The notes: generated by a model not told the origin, from the letters alone. A stretch of 64,000 nucleotides of DNA from Paraglaciecola arctica BSs20135 (GCF_000314995.1 NZ_BAEO01000055.1:269344-333343); one strand, 5' to 3'; positions 34,840-44,832 are shown, counted from the first letter of the stretch. Numbers and translations are program-made.

Positions 34840-34877
34840 TGTTCATTATCGTACACCTACTGTTCGAATCCGTACAC
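34840..34877. promoter_or_regulatory. Pair of enhancer-like sites for the sigma-54 regulator
   Basis: Two 17-bp sequences, TGTTCATTATCGTACAC (34840-34856) and TGTTCGAATCCGTACAC (34861-34877), fit the dyad TGTNCG-N4-CGNACA. Their starts are 21 bp apart, two helical turns, so both would face the same side of the DNA. They lie about 60-100 bp upstream of the -24/-12 promoter, a normal place for an NtrC-type activator. The link to the adjacent regulator is inferred. Confidence 0.65.
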
Positions 34878-34938
34878 TTTCTAAGTCCAAATATCGCTTC
34901 AATAATAAAAAAGCAAATTAAAACAATGGGTTAAATTT

Positions 34939-34954
34939 TGGAACAATACTTGTA
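34939..34954 (+). promoter_or_regulatory. Candidate sigma-54 (-24/-12) promoter of the efflux operon
   Basis: TGGAAC (34939-34944) and TTGT (34950-34953) place GG and GT ten bases apart, close to the consensus TGGCAC-N5-TTGC. It lies 57 bp before the adaptor start codon and downstream of the paired enhancer-like sites. The second position of the -12 GC is T, so the match is good but not perfect. Confidence 0.6.
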
Positions 34955-35010
34955 ATAACACTACCAATAGAAACAAATTAGCAATCACTACTATCGTCTA
35001 GGACGTCACA

Positions 35011-36360
35011 TTGAAACAAATAAAACCACTAGGTAATGATTTTAAAAGCGTTAACGCCCCTCAAGGAGTTCCAACTCCTAGTGGTGCGGCTGCAAGTAAT
35101 AGTGCGGCTGCAGGCGCTGCAATGGATCGAAAAATTGTGCCCCAGCGTAATCCATTAAAACGTATAGCTCTATTGCTTGTCGGCCTGAGTTTGTTGGCAC
35201 TGTTAGGGTATTGGTTGTTTACTGGACCCAGTGGTAAAGCGCTGAGTGTTACAACGGATCGTATAGCTATATCCACAGTGAAGTCTGGTATTTTTGAAGA
35301 TTTCATTCCCATTCGAGGCAGAGTGACACCAGCAAAAACAGTGTATTTGGATGCTGTCGAAGGCGGCAGAGTGGAACGTATTCTGGTGGAAGATGGTGCC
35401 AGCCTTAAGGCGGGTGATTTAATCGTTGAGTTGTCAAATGCTTCCTTGCAATTAAGTGTGTTAGGCAATGAAGCAAGCGTGGCCGAGCAGCTAAATAATA
35501 TGCGTTCTATTGAACTTAGTCTTGAACAAAACCGCCTCGAACATAAACGTAATTTGGTCGATATCAGGTACCAAATAAAACTATTGAGCAGACAAGTTTC
35601 CCGAGAGCAAGCATTAGTCAAAACCGGCGCGGTGAGTCAGTCAGCTTTTGATGATACTCATGACACTCTAGATTGGTATAAAAGTCGCTTGGCTTTGACC
35701 TTGGAAAGCCAACAATCTGATGCGCGAATGCAGGAAGAACAATTAGTGTTCTTAAAAGACACCACCAAAAGGCTTGAAGGTAACTTGGCCATCTCAAGGA
35801 AAAACCTAGACAACATGAACGTTAAGGCACCTGTTGACGGCACCTTGTCGGGATTCAATGTCGAGGTAGGGCAGAGCATTGGCAGGGGTGAACGTCTTGG
35901 GCAAATCGACACACCTAATGATTATAAAGTCACTGCTTTTATTGATGAGTTTTATTTAGGAAGAGTCGATATTGGACAACAGGCAAGCTACGACAATTAC
36001 GCTATGGTTGTCTCGAAAATTTACCCACAAGTACAAAACGGTCAGTTCGAAGTCGATTTCAAATTTACTCAGGCGCAGCCCGCTGATATCCGCCGCGGAC
36101 AGACTATACAAACCAAACTCACCTTAGGGGATGCTAGCGAAGCATTGCTGATACCTAACGGTGCATTTTATCAAGACACAGGTGGTAACTGGATTTTTGT
36201 TGTGACTCAAGATGGCAATCAAGCGATTAGACGAACAGTCAGACTGGGAAGGCGCAACAGCCGCTTTATTGAAGTGATTGAAGGTTTAGACGTGGGTGAG
36301 AAGGTTGTGACCAGCCCTTATACAAGTTACCAAGATATGGCGCTACTCAAGCTTAATTAG
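35011..36360 (+). CDS. Periplasmic adaptor (HlyD/MacA-like) of an efflux system
   Basis: 449 residues from a TTG start with AGGA 7 bases upstream. A membrane anchor lies at about 50-70 (IALLLVGLSLLALLGYWLF), then a lipoyl/barrel-sandwich domain (VDGTLSGFNVEVGQSIGRGERLG), a long coiled-coil hairpin of about 100 residues, and a beta-barrel part (LIPNGAFYQDTGGNWIFVV). It should bridge an inner-membrane ABC transporter to an outer-membrane channel. The MacB-like ATPase and permease follow in the same operon. No TolC-like gene is present, so a channel encoded elsewhere must be used. Confidence 0.88.
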   Translation: MKQIKPLGNDFKSVNAPQGVPTPSGAAASNSAAAGAAMDRKIVPQRNPLKRIALLLVGLSLLALLGYWLFTGPSGKALSVTTDRIAISTVKSGIFEDFIPIRGRVTPAKTVYLDAVEGGRVERILVEDGASLKAGDLIVELSNASLQLSVLGNEASVAEQLNNMRSIELSLEQNRLEHKRNLVDIRYQIKLLSRQVSREQALVKTGAVSQSAFDDTHDTLDWYKSRLALTLESQQSDARMQEEQLVFLKDTTKRLEGNLAISRKNLDNMNVKAPVDGTLSGFNVEVGQSIGRGERLGQIDTPNDYKVTAFIDEFYLGRVDIGQQASYDNYAMVVSKIYPQVQNGQFEVDFKFTQAQPADIRRGQTIQTKLTLGDASEALLIPNGAFYQDTGGNWIFVVTQDGNQAIRRTVRLGRRNSRFIEVIEGLDVGEKVVTSPYTSYQDMALLKLN

Positions 36361-36404
36361 TCAAATATTTATTAAAATAATGAAACAAATCAAAGGAAAT
36401 ACAG

Positions 36405-37085
36405 ATGTTGAAACTACATAATTTATGCAGAATGTATCGCACCGATGAAGTAGAAACGGTTGCCTTAAATAACGTCAATATTGAAATTCAAAAAGGCGAG
36501 TTTGTGGCCATTATGGGCCCCTCGGGTTGCGGTAAATCGACCTTGCTGAATTTAATCGGCATGTTGGATTCTCCTAGTTCAGGTCAGTATATTTTTAATG
36601 ACGAAGATATTTCCAGTTATTCAGAAAAACAACTCTCAGCCGTTCGCAAACATCATATTGGTTTTATTTTCCAAAATTTTAACTTGATAGAAGAATTAAC
36701 TGTTGCTGAAAATATTGAGCTGGCTTTGTTGTACCACAATATACCTGCAGCCGAGCGTAAAGAGAAAGTGTTGGCTGTGATGGACATGGTAGGTGTTGCA
36801 CACCGTGGTAAACATATGCCAAGTCAACTATCTGGTGGTCAGCAACAACGGGTTGCCGTTGCCAGAGCTGTGGTGGGTAATCAAGGGCTTATCTTGGCAG
36901 ATGAGCCTACCGGAAATCTTGACAGTGCTCATGGACAAGAAGTCATGGAGATGCTGCGCTCTTTGAACCAACAAGGATCAACCATAGTAATGGTGACACA
37001 TAGCCCTGCACATGCTGACTACGCGAATCGAACCATTAATCTATTTGATGGTGCCGTGGTAACTCAAAGTGTACGCGCAGCTTAA
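36405..37085 (+). CDS. MacB/LolD-type ABC transporter ATPase
   Basis: 226 residues. Walker A is GPSGCGKST, the Q-loop lies in FIFQNFNLIEELTVAEN, the signature is LSGGQQQR, Walker B is LILADEPTGNLD and the switch His is in VMVTHSP. This is the LolD/MacB subgroup that powers mechanotransmission-type permeases rather than classical import. It lies 44 bases after the adaptor gene with AAAGGAAA as ribosome site, and 26 bases before the permease. The three genes form one efflux operon. Confidence 0.93.
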   Translation: MLKLHNLCRMYRTDEVETVALNNVNIEIQKGEFVAIMGPSGCGKSTLLNLIGMLDSPSSGQYIFNDEDISSYSEKQLSAVRKHHIGFIFQNFNLIEELTVAENIELALLYHNIPAAERKEKVLAVMDMVGVAHRGKHMPSQLSGGQQQRVAVARAVVGNQGLILADEPTGNLDSAHGQEVMEMLRSLNQQGSTIVMVTHSPAHADYANRTINLFDGAVVTQSVRAA

Positions 37086-37111
37086 CCCCGCGTAGAAAGG
37101 AGCAATAAATT

Positions 37112-39625
37112 ATGTTTAAAAATTACCTGATAACCGCTTGGCGTAACATTATCAAAAATGGCATATTTTCTTTGATCAACATATCAGGCCTAGCACTTGG
37201 ATTGATGAGCTGCATTTTGATCATGTTATTTGTTCGTGAAGAGACTGGGTTTGATAAATGGTTAACTGACAGTGACCGAATAGTGCGTATGCATTCAGCA
37301 TATTATAATCCAGATAACCCTCCGTTTTTGACCGTACGTTCGGCAGGAAACATGATGGAGGCGGTGCGTGATTACGCTAAAAATGAAGTAGAAGATGGCG
37401 TTCGATTAATTCGTTTTGGAGCCTCTGTTCGCAAGGACGACTCAGCTTTGGCAGAGCAAGTGACCTTTGTGGACGGTAGCTTCTTCAATATTTTTGATTT
37501 GTCCTTTGTACATGGATCTAAGGAAAGTTCATTTAAAAAGCCTAATGACTTGGTTATAACTGAAGAAACTGCCATTAAATATTTTGGCAAAACTGATGTA
37601 ATAGGCGAAGTCATGACTGTGTGTTGTGTTGGTCCAGAACCCAGCACTGTTGCTGTTTCAGGTGTAATCGAAAATTTGCCAGATGCCAGCCATTTGGATT
37701 TAGACATGATTGTCTATATAGACCCAGTTATTGTAGAAAATAACTCAGGCTTAAACACTTGGACCAGTGTGAATGTGTATACCTATTTTAAAATGCGGCC
37801 CGGTATTAGTCTCGAACAGTTTCAGCAACGGCTTACATACTGGATCGATAACGAAAGCCCTTTTGTGCAGATGTTTGAGGAAAACTTTGGTGAACTAGCA
37901 GCAGATGCAAAAATCAGTGACAACATGCGGCATAAATTGATGTACTTGGAAGACTTACATCTTAGAGCACGAGAAGATGCAGGTAATATGGGCGATTTAA
38001 GCCCTATGGGTGACAAAACATTGATTATCACCTTCAGTATTGTTGCTGCGTTAATCTTGTTGATTGCATGTATTAATTTTATGAATTTGTCTACCGCTCG
38101 GGTTAGCCACCGCGCCAGAGAAGTAGCGATGCGTAAGGTACTAGGGGCGAGCCGCGGGCAAGTGGCCGTGCAGTTTTTGGGAGAGGCAATTGTTATAGTG
38201 TTGATCTCGTTGATCTTAGCCTTAGCCTTGGTCGAGTTGTTACTACCCTTATACAATCAAGCTTTAGGTAGACAGCTAGAATTGAGCTTGTTTAGTGACT
38301 TAAAATTGGTTTTTGCATTATTAGGTTTGGGCTTGTTGATTGGCTTAGGTGCTGGCTCTTATCCAGCGATATTTCTATCCGGTTTTCAGCCTGGTCATTT
38401 GTTACGTTCCAGTAAAGGAGCTGAGTCAAAGACATCTTCGAGCTTAAGGCTGATTTTAGTGGTAGTGCAATTTGCTACTTCAATCACTTTAGTTGTGTGT
38501 ACGGCAGTGATTTATGCACAAACTCAATATGCACAATCAGTGGATGTGGGTTATGTGAGTGAAGATAAGTTAGTGCTTAATATCAGAGGTGCTGGGGATA
38601 ATAGGCAAAGACTCAGACATGAATTGCTCAAATTACCAGAGATATCCTCAGTTGTTTATTCTTCCGAGTCACCCACCCAAGATAATGAAAATAACAATCA
38701 ATTTACTTTGCTTGATGGAGAACATGTTGTAGGAGAGAACCCACAAGTATTACTTAATTATCATGATATGGGGTATGGCTTTTTTGAAGCTTACAAAGTT
38801 AAACCTCTCGCCGGACGACTATTTAGTGAGGATTTTGGTAGCGATGAAATTAAACAAGATAGCGATGGGCAGAATGGACAATTGAGCGCATCTGTCATCC
38901 TAAATGAGTCGGCGTTGCGTAAATTTGGCTTTACTTCACCCCAGCAAGCAATAGGAAAAACACTGGAGTCAGGCAATTATAAAGGGCAGGCACTGACAAT
39001 TATCGGCATAGTACCTGACATTTATTTTCGATCAATAAAATTTGGTGTGCGGCCAACGGCGTACACCATGAATACTAATCGCCTTCGCGTAGCCAGTTTA
39101 ACCTTTAGTACCAATAACGTTGCAGCTCTGATGGAAAAAGTGGAATCGATCTGGAAGCAAACCGTGCCAATGCAACCAATCGAATTGCAGTTTTTAGATG
39201 AGATGATGAAAGCCCAGTATGCAGAAGAGTCCATACAATTAAAAATGTTCTCGGTTTTCTCGTTATTGGCCATAGTCATTGCTTGTTTGGGCCTATATGG
39301 GTTGGCATCTTTCACCACTGAACGTAGAACCAGAGAAATTGGTATTCGAAAAGTGATGGGGGCCAGTGTTAAGGATATTGTCGCTCTATTGATTTGGCAA
39401 TTCTCAAAACCAGTCATAATAGCTAACTTGATTGCTTGGCCAATCTCTATTTATGCGATGTTGATCTGGCTTGAATCATTTTCTTATCGGATAGATATCT
39501 TGTGGTTAGGGCCGATATGTTTAGTGGTAGGTGGCAGTTTACTATTGGTCGCATGGGCAACAGTAGGAGGTAACGCTGCCAAGGTAGCTAGAGCTAATCC
39601 CATTAAAGCTTTGAGACAAGAATAA
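37112..39625 (+). CDS. Duplicated MacB/FtsX-type ABC permease
   Basis: 837 residues, about twice the usual length. There are two MacB-PCD periplasmic domains and two FtsX blocks. Helices lie near residue 20-40, then at 305-325 plus two more (FMNLSTARVSHRAREVAMRKVLGAS), with a second set near 430-455 and 715-820 (LYGLASFTTERRTREIGIRKVMGAS). The repeated REVAMRKVLGAS / REIGIRKVMGAS coupling helices show the internal duplication, so one chain replaces a MacB dimer. It probably exports antimicrobial peptides, lipids or small molecules. Substrate unknown. Confidence 0.88.
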   Translation: MFKNYLITAWRNIIKNGIFSLINISGLALGLMSCILIMLFVREETGFDKWLTDSDRIVRMHSAYYNPDNPPFLTVRSAGNMMEAVRDYAKNEVEDGVRLIRFGASVRKDDSALAEQVTFVDGSFFNIFDLSFVHGSKESSFKKPNDLVITEETAIKYFGKTDVIGEVMTVCCVGPEPSTVAVSGVIENLPDASHLDLDMIVYIDPVIVENNSGLNTWTSVNVYTYFKMRPGISLEQFQQRLTYWIDNESPFVQMFEENFGELAADAKISDNMRHKLMYLEDLHLRAREDAGNMGDLSPMGDKTLIITFSIVAALILLIACINFMNLSTARVSHRAREVAMRKVLGASRGQVAVQFLGEAIVIVLISLILALALVELLLPLYNQALGRQLELSLFSDLKLVFALLGLGLLIGLGAGSYPAIFLSGFQPGHLLRSSKGAESKTSSSLRLILVVVQFATSITLVVCTAVIYAQTQYAQSVDVGYVSEDKLVLNIRGAGDNRQRLRHELLKLPEISSVVYSSESPTQDNENNNQFTLLDGEHVVGENPQVLLNYHDMGYGFFEAYKVKPLAGRLFSEDFGSDEIKQDSDGQNGQLSASVILNESALRKFGFTSPQQAIGKTLESGNYKGQALTIIGIVPDIYFRSIKFGVRPTAYTMNTNRLRVASLTFSTNNVAALMEKVESIWKQTVPMQPIELQFLDEMMKAQYAEESIQLKMFSVFSLLAIVIACLGLYGLASFTTERRTREIGIRKVMGASVKDIVALLIWQFSKPVIIANLIAWPISIYAMLIWLESFSYRIDILWLGPICLVVGGSLLLVAWATVGGNAAKVARANPIKALRQE

Positions 39626-39691
39626 TCGATATTGGTATAACTTCCTGTTTGTTATAGAGTAATAGCCACTTATTTGGCGGAGTAATATTTT

Positions 39692-40114
39692 ATGAACGAC
39701 ACTATTATTGGACTGTTAGGTTATATCACTTGGATTTTAGTGTTATTGGTTTGGATTGCGGTATATCGCACTTTACTGGTGGCAAAAAAGGAACAGGCGG
39801 TAAATGGTTTTAAAGCTGATGGTTCCAACTCTCCACCTTTTGGTGAAAGATTAGCCCGTGCTCAAGGCAATTGTGTAGAGAGTTTTGCTTTTATTGGTGG
39901 CTTAATGTTGTTGGCCTTGGCTACTAATTCAGCTGTTATTACCAACGGTTTAGCTTTGTTATTGCTAGCTGCCCGTCTAGCTCAATCCATTACACATTTG
40001 ATTTCCACTAATGTGCTGGCGGTGCAAGTGCGCTTTGGGTTTTTCTTGGTGCAGGTGGGTATTTGTTTTTATTGGGTATTTTTGTTGTTGTCTAAGTTTA
40101 TGGGAGGTAACTAA
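39692..40114 (+). CDS. MAPEG family membrane protein
   Basis: 140 residues with four hydrophobic segments. The conserved loop reads SPPFGERLARAQGNCVESFAFIGGLMLLAL, typical of MAPEG (membrane-associated eicosanoid/glutathione metabolism) relatives in bacteria. Such proteins may act as glutathione transferases or peroxidases, but bacterial functions are largely unproven. The stop overlaps the next start by one base (TAATG), so it is coupled to the RraA-like gene. Confidence 0.82.
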   Translation: MNDTIIGLLGYITWILVLLVWIAVYRTLLVAKKEQAVNGFKADGSNSPPFGERLARAQGNCVESFAFIGGLMLLALATNSAVITNGLALLLLAARLAQSITHLISTNVLAVQVRFGFFLVQVGICFYWVFLLLSKFMGGN

Positions 40115-40749
40115 TGCCTAAAACTAATCTGCCTACTGTCAGTGAGTTATTAGCTGTGTCTAGCTGTGAATATGCAGAAGGTTTGTCACGACAGCAGTTT
40201 ATCGACCCCGTTATTCGCCAGCTTTGGTCACCTATGCCTAGAATTGCAGGCCCAGCATTTACCGTGAAATGTGGTGTGGGTGATCATTTGAGCTTACATG
40301 CTGCCATTTATCGCGCTAAGCCCGGTGACGTAATAGTGGTACAGGCAGATCCTGATTTTGCGAGTGCTGGTGGCAATGTTTGTGCGGTTGCCCAAAAGCG
40401 TGGCATTGTGGCTATGGTGATTGATGGTTTGGTCAGAGATTTAGGAGAAATACGTGATTGTAAATTTCCAGTGTACGCTAGAGGTATGATGCCTAAGCCT
40501 GCTGGTAAGAAACAAATTTATCCTTTTAACCAAGCTATCCAATGTGGTGGTGTGACAGTTCATGGGGGCGACTACATTATTGCCGATGAAGATGGAATTG
40601 CGGTTATCCCAAAAGATAGACTCAATGAGGTTTATGCTTTAGCCAAGACCCGTACCGAAAAGGACGCTGAGATGAATTTAATTGAGTGGGAGGCGCAACA
40701 TTCGAAAAAAATAGAATCGAAATTGAAAGAATTAGGTTTTAGTGACTAA
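40114..40749 (+). CDS. RraA-family aldolase-like protein
   Basis: 211 residues. The conserved stretch FASAGGNVCAVAQKRGIVAMVIDGLVRDLGEI contains the GG and the D-G-x2-R-D motif that binds substrate and metal in 4-hydroxy-4-methyl-2-oxoglutarate / oxaloacetate-type aldolases of this fold. The related RraA of E. coli instead inhibits RNase E. A C-terminal extension of about 40 residues favours the enzyme branch. The substrate is not clear. It starts within the MAPEG stop codon, which indicates translational coupling. Confidence 0.8.
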   Translation: MPKTNLPTVSELLAVSSCEYAEGLSRQQFIDPVIRQLWSPMPRIAGPAFTVKCGVGDHLSLHAAIYRAKPGDVIVVQADPDFASAGGNVCAVAQKRGIVAMVIDGLVRDLGEIRDCKFPVYARGMMPKPAGKKQIYPFNQAIQCGGVTVHGGDYIIADEDGIAVIPKDRLNEVYALAKTRTEKDAEMNLIEWEAQHSKKIESKLKELGFSD

Positions 40750-40923
40750 GTCAATTCTTGTAAGGAATTAAGCTAAGGAACAAATACCAACTGTATTATA
40801 CGGATTGGTATTAGAAAATGCTGTTCAGCAATACACTGATTTACATTTCAGCGGTATTTTTAAACAACTTCGTACAATATGAATTGTTATTCTTGAGTGC
40901 TAATCCTAGTTCAGAGCAATATC

Positions 40924-42159
40924 ATGACGGCTAATGTAAAAAAAACACGTATTCAATCCATAGATGTTTTGCGAGGATTTGCGTTACTAGGTTTGCTGGG
41001 TATGAATATTATTAGCTTCTCTATGCCAAATATCGCTTATTACAACCCAACTGTTGTGATGGCAGATGCTCCATTGAACATGCCTATTTTTAGTTTGATG
41101 TATGTCATGGCAGATCAAAAATTTATGGGGATTTTTTCGTTACTTTTTGGTGCTAGCACCTTGCTAATATTACAAAGCAGCAAAAAGGCGAGCATTAGCG
41201 AAATAAAATTACATTTTTCCCGTAACTTTTGGCTGATCATAATTGGCTTTCTTCACGGCTTATTGTTGTGGGAAGGTGATGTGTTATTAATTTATGGGTT
41301 ATGTGCGTTAGTTCTTTATTTTTTGAAAGACTTTAAGCCTGCTATTTTATTTTTTGCTGGACTATTTTTGTTTTTAACGCCAGTGGCTTACAACTTAGTT
41401 ATGGGTTGGCTTGTTTTGCATTTAGATCAATCGAGCACGATTTGGTTGCAGAATTATTGGTCACCACCATTGCATGTCCTAACTCAAGATATTCGGTTGT
41501 TTCAAGGTGATTACATGAATCAGCTTAACTATAGAATAGAAGGAAGTGAGCAACAATATACTGATAATGACGGGTATGCATTTCATGGCTTGGGTCAGTT
41601 AGTTGATTTTTTTGGGAGGTCTATTGGTATGATGCTAATAGGTATGGCGGCTTTTCAAAAAGGCGTTATCGGCGACCTGAAACCTAGCATCTTTTACTTG
41701 AATATGTGCTTATTGGGCTTTGCCATTGGTATACCGCTAGCCATTTTGGGTTTAGTTACATTTCATCACTATGATTTTGAGGCAAACTACAGCCTGTTTT
41801 TAGGAAGGATCCCTAATCATTTTGCGACTTTGTTTATTGTGACTGGTTATGTTGGAGCAATCACTTTGTGGTGCCGCACAAAAACACTCAGGTGGTTGCA
41901 AAATAGTTTAGCTGCAGTAGGTAAAATGGCGTTGACTAATTATGTCGCGCAAACTGTGATTGCAGGCTTTGTTTTTTATGGCTTTGGCTTGGGGTTATAT
42001 GGGCAAGTGAATCGGTTAGAGTTACTGCTGATTATGTTGGCAATTTGGAGTTTACAGATAGTGGGTTCCGTTATTTGGTTAAGATGCTACATATACGGTC
42101 CAGTCGAATGGATCTGGCGCTCTCTGAGTTATGGTCGGGTGGCTAAGATCCAGCGCTAG
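40924..42159 (+). CDS. DUF418 family membrane protein (YeiB-like)
   Basis: 411 residues from the ATG at 40924; the frame also opens at a GTG at 40897. It begins with KKTRIQSIDVLRGFALLGLLGMNI, the family's conserved opening, and has about ten membrane segments. The C-terminal DUF418 region includes FGRSIGMMLIGMAAFQKGV and the final RCYIYGPVEWIWRSLSYGR. The family resembles membrane acyltransferases in shape, but no activity is established. It is a single gene upstream of the ABC exporter. Confidence 0.85.
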   Translation: MTANVKKTRIQSIDVLRGFALLGLLGMNIISFSMPNIAYYNPTVVMADAPLNMPIFSLMYVMADQKFMGIFSLLFGASTLLILQSSKKASISEIKLHFSRNFWLIIIGFLHGLLLWEGDVLLIYGLCALVLYFLKDFKPAILFFAGLFLFLTPVAYNLVMGWLVLHLDQSSTIWLQNYWSPPLHVLTQDIRLFQGDYMNQLNYRIEGSEQQYTDNDGYAFHGLGQLVDFFGRSIGMMLIGMAAFQKGVIGDLKPSIFYLNMCLLGFAIGIPLAILGLVTFHHYDFEANYSLFLGRIPNHFATLFIVTGYVGAITLWCRTKTLRWLQNSLAAVGKMALTNYVAQTVIAGFVFYGFGLGLYGQVNRLELLLIMLAIWSLQIVGSVIWLRCYIYGPVEWIWRSLSYGRVAKIQR

Positions 42160-42270
42160 GCCTCAAGTTATGTAAAATGTTAGTAATGCAAATTAACCAA
42201 AAAGATTAGCAACTGTATTAGTTTACATAAGTTATGATACTGCGATTAATTACCAAATAAATTACCTACA

Positions 42271-44112
42271 ATGTTTTCATTTTTTGAACGGTTAACTAAT
42301 CCGTTTCCGACTGCTCACCCTACGCAGCCACCGAATACTATTTTTGCGTTTTGTCGCTACTATACCCAAGGTATGTGGCCGGTTATTTTTTGTGTCTCCA
42401 TTTTAGCTGCCTCTATTGCCGCCCTTGAAGTGTCGTTATTTGGTTTCCTTGGTCAACTGGTTGATTGGTTAGCTGAAAGTGACAGAGACACATTTTTACA
42501 GCAAGAGCTAAGCAGCCTTGTGTGGATGGGCCTGCTGGTATTGGTAATTTTACCCGTATTAGTGATTACCCAAGCTTTGTTGTCTCATCAAGGTTTGATG
42601 GGCAATTTCCCGATGCAAATTCGCTGGCAAGCCCACAGATATATGATTGGTCAAAGTTTAGGTTTTTTCCAAAATGAGTTTGCAGGGCGTATTGCAACCA
42701 AAGTGATGCAAACAGCATTGTCAGTGCGTGAAACTGTGATGAAAACCCTGGATATTTTAGTGTATGTCAGTGTGTACTTTATCAGTATTTTGTATTTGGT
42801 TATTGCCGCCGATTGGCGTTTAAGTGCGCCGCTTATTATTTGGTTTTTAGTTTACTTAGTCATTTTGCGTACCCTTATCCCCAAATTGAAACGTGTCTCG
42901 CAACGTCAAGCCGATGCACGTTCGATGATGACTGGTCGCATAGTAGACAGTTACACCAATATCACCACAGTAAAGCTGTTTGCACATACTAGCCGTGAGG
43001 CAGAATACGCCAAAGAAGGCATGTTTGGTTTTCTAAAAAGTGTCTATCCGCAGATGCGCTTGGTGACCGTGTTGTATGCCTGCGTGTGGTTTAGCAACGC
43101 TTTACTGGTATTTAGTATTACTGCGCTGGCGATATATTTGTGGATGCTGGAATTGGTTACGCCAGGTGAAATCGCGATTACGGTGAGCTTGTGTTTACGT
43201 CTTAATGGTATGTCGCAATGGGTAATGTGGGAGGTGTCTTCGCTGTTTGAAAACATAGGTACTGTGCAAGACGGTATTAATAGTTTGTCTTTGCCTGTTG
43301 ATGTGCAAGACCAGCCCAATGCAAAAGCTTTAGAAATGAAGGGTGGGGCGATTCATTTCAACAAAGTAAACTTTGGTTATGCTGGGGCGAATGACATTCC
43401 CATCACAGTGTTCAAAGATCTTGATATCAAAATCAAACCAGGAGAAAAAGTGGGGCTAGTCGGGCGTTCAGGAGCTGGCAAGTCTACTTTAGTTAATTTA
43501 CTGCTGCGTTTTTATGATATTCAAAGTGGCAGTATCACCATAGACGGACAAGATATTAGTCAGGTTCAGCAAGAAAGTCTGCGCGCCAATATAAGTATGG
43601 TGACTCAAGACACTTCGTTGTTGCATCGATCAGTGCGCGATAATATTTTGTATGGACGTTTAGATGCTAGTGAAGAGGATATGCTTAAAGCTGCTAAGCA
43701 GGCTGAATCCCATGAGTTTGTGCAAACCTTGTCTGATATGCAGGGGAGAACTGGCTACGATGCTCATGTAGGTGAGCGCGGGGTGAAACTATCGGGTGGC
43801 CAACGGCAGCGGATTGCTATAGCTCGTGTAATGTTAAAAGATGCGCCGATTCTGATTTTAGATGAAGCCACATCGGCATTAGACTCTGAAGTAGAAGCGG
43901 CTATCCAACATTGTCTAAATAAAGTTATGGAAAACAAAACGGTACTGGCAATTGCACATAGGTTGTCGACAATTGCGCAAATGGATAGATTGCTTGTGCT
44001 TGATGAGGGCAAGATAGTTGAGTCGGGCACCCATGCAGAATTAATACATAAGCGTGGGATATATGCCAAATTATGGGAGCATCAAACTGGCGGATTTATT
44101 GGTTTGGAATAA
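42271..44112 (+). CDS. ABC exporter, fused permease-ATPase
   Basis: 613 residues. The N-terminal about 340 residues are an ABC type-1 exporter membrane domain with six helices. The ATPase domain has VGRSGAGKST (Walker A), LSGGQRQR (signature), LILDEATSALD (Walker B) and AHRLSTIAQMDR (H-loop). It matches the MsbA/YojI-like half-transporter group that works as a homodimer. The substrate could be a lipid, peptide or drug and cannot be decided here. It stands alone, with a small secreted protein gene following 27 bases later. Confidence 0.9.
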   Translation: MFSFFERLTNPFPTAHPTQPPNTIFAFCRYYTQGMWPVIFCVSILAASIAALEVSLFGFLGQLVDWLAESDRDTFLQQELSSLVWMGLLVLVILPVLVITQALLSHQGLMGNFPMQIRWQAHRYMIGQSLGFFQNEFAGRIATKVMQTALSVRETVMKTLDILVYVSVYFISILYLVIAADWRLSAPLIIWFLVYLVILRTLIPKLKRVSQRQADARSMMTGRIVDSYTNITTVKLFAHTSREAEYAKEGMFGFLKSVYPQMRLVTVLYACVWFSNALLVFSITALAIYLWMLELVTPGEIAITVSLCLRLNGMSQWVMWEVSSLFENIGTVQDGINSLSLPVDVQDQPNAKALEMKGGAIHFNKVNFGYAGANDIPITVFKDLDIKIKPGEKVGLVGRSGAGKSTLVNLLLRFYDIQSGSITIDGQDISQVQQESLRANISMVTQDTSLLHRSVRDNILYGRLDASEEDMLKAAKQAESHEFVQTLSDMQGRTGYDAHVGERGVKLSGGQRQRIAIARVMLKDAPILILDEATSALDSEVEAAIQHCLNKVMENKTVLAIAHRLSTIAQMDRLLVLDEGKIVESGTHAELIHKRGIYAKLWEHQTGGFIGLE

Positions 44113-44139
44113 ACAATATATTTAAGATCGGAGGTTTTT

Positions 44140-44832
44140 TTGAAAATTGATTTAACTGCATGCCTATTATGCTGCGTTGTATCCGTTAATCTATTTTTAC
44201 ATCACCATGTAAAGGCTCAGGATAAACCTACATATATGACATTTTCTTATGTTGACCATCCTGTGATCGTAAATGAACTTGTTCCCATAATACGGCGAGC
44301 ATATTTGGATTTAGGCATCCAAATAGAATTGGTTATGTTGCCCGCACACCGTAATCTTAAAGCTGTGGAGTCTGAAGAAGTTGATGGTGACATCGCATAC
44401 AGCGATGTCACTTTGGATGGTTACGATACGCTAATTAAAATAGAGCCTTCTATGGTTACCGCGGTTATTGTATTGCTCTGCTTACCTGATATTCAATGTA
44501 ATAAAGAAATTTTATTTGATGATACTAAAGGTATTGTTTCTACTGATACTATTTATAAAAGTGTGCAGGCTTTTTATTCTAAACCATTGAGCCGATCTTT
44601 TTATACGATTAACAATTTATCAATTATTTCTGAGCTTTTAGTCCTTAAGCGCTTTCAATACGGGATCTACGTACTTGGTGAATCTCAGGTTATAAGTCCT
44701 GACATTGAACACCTTAAAGTCATAGAACTATTTAAAACTCAGACACACCACACTGTTAATCAAAAGTATGCATTTATGAAAGATGAAATTAGTGCGGCGT
44801 TGCAGCGTTCGATGGATAAGGCAAAGAAATAG
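44140..44832 (+). CDS. Orphan periplasmic binding-protein-like secreted protein
   Basis: 230 residues from a TTG start, supported by a strong GGAGG 6 bases upstream. A signal peptide ends near KAQDKP. The mature part (YMTFSYVDHPVIVNELVPIIRRAYLDLGIQIELVMLPAHRNLKAVESEEVDGDIAYS) is the opening of a type-2 periplasmic binding fold, but the domain is short and lacks a clear ligand signature. No ABC import genes are adjacent. It could be a sensor or a degenerate binding protein; the role is unknown. Confidence 0.65.
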   Translation: MKIDLTACLLCCVVSVNLFLHHHVKAQDKPTYMTFSYVDHPVIVNELVPIIRRAYLDLGIQIELVMLPAHRNLKAVESEEVDGDIAYSDVTLDGYDTLIKIEPSMVTAVIVLLCLPDIQCNKEILFDDTKGIVSTDTIYKSVQAFYSKPLSRSFYTINNLSIISELLVLKRFQYGIYVLGESQVISPDIEHLKVIELFKTQTHHTVNQKYAFMKDEISAALQRSMDKAKK

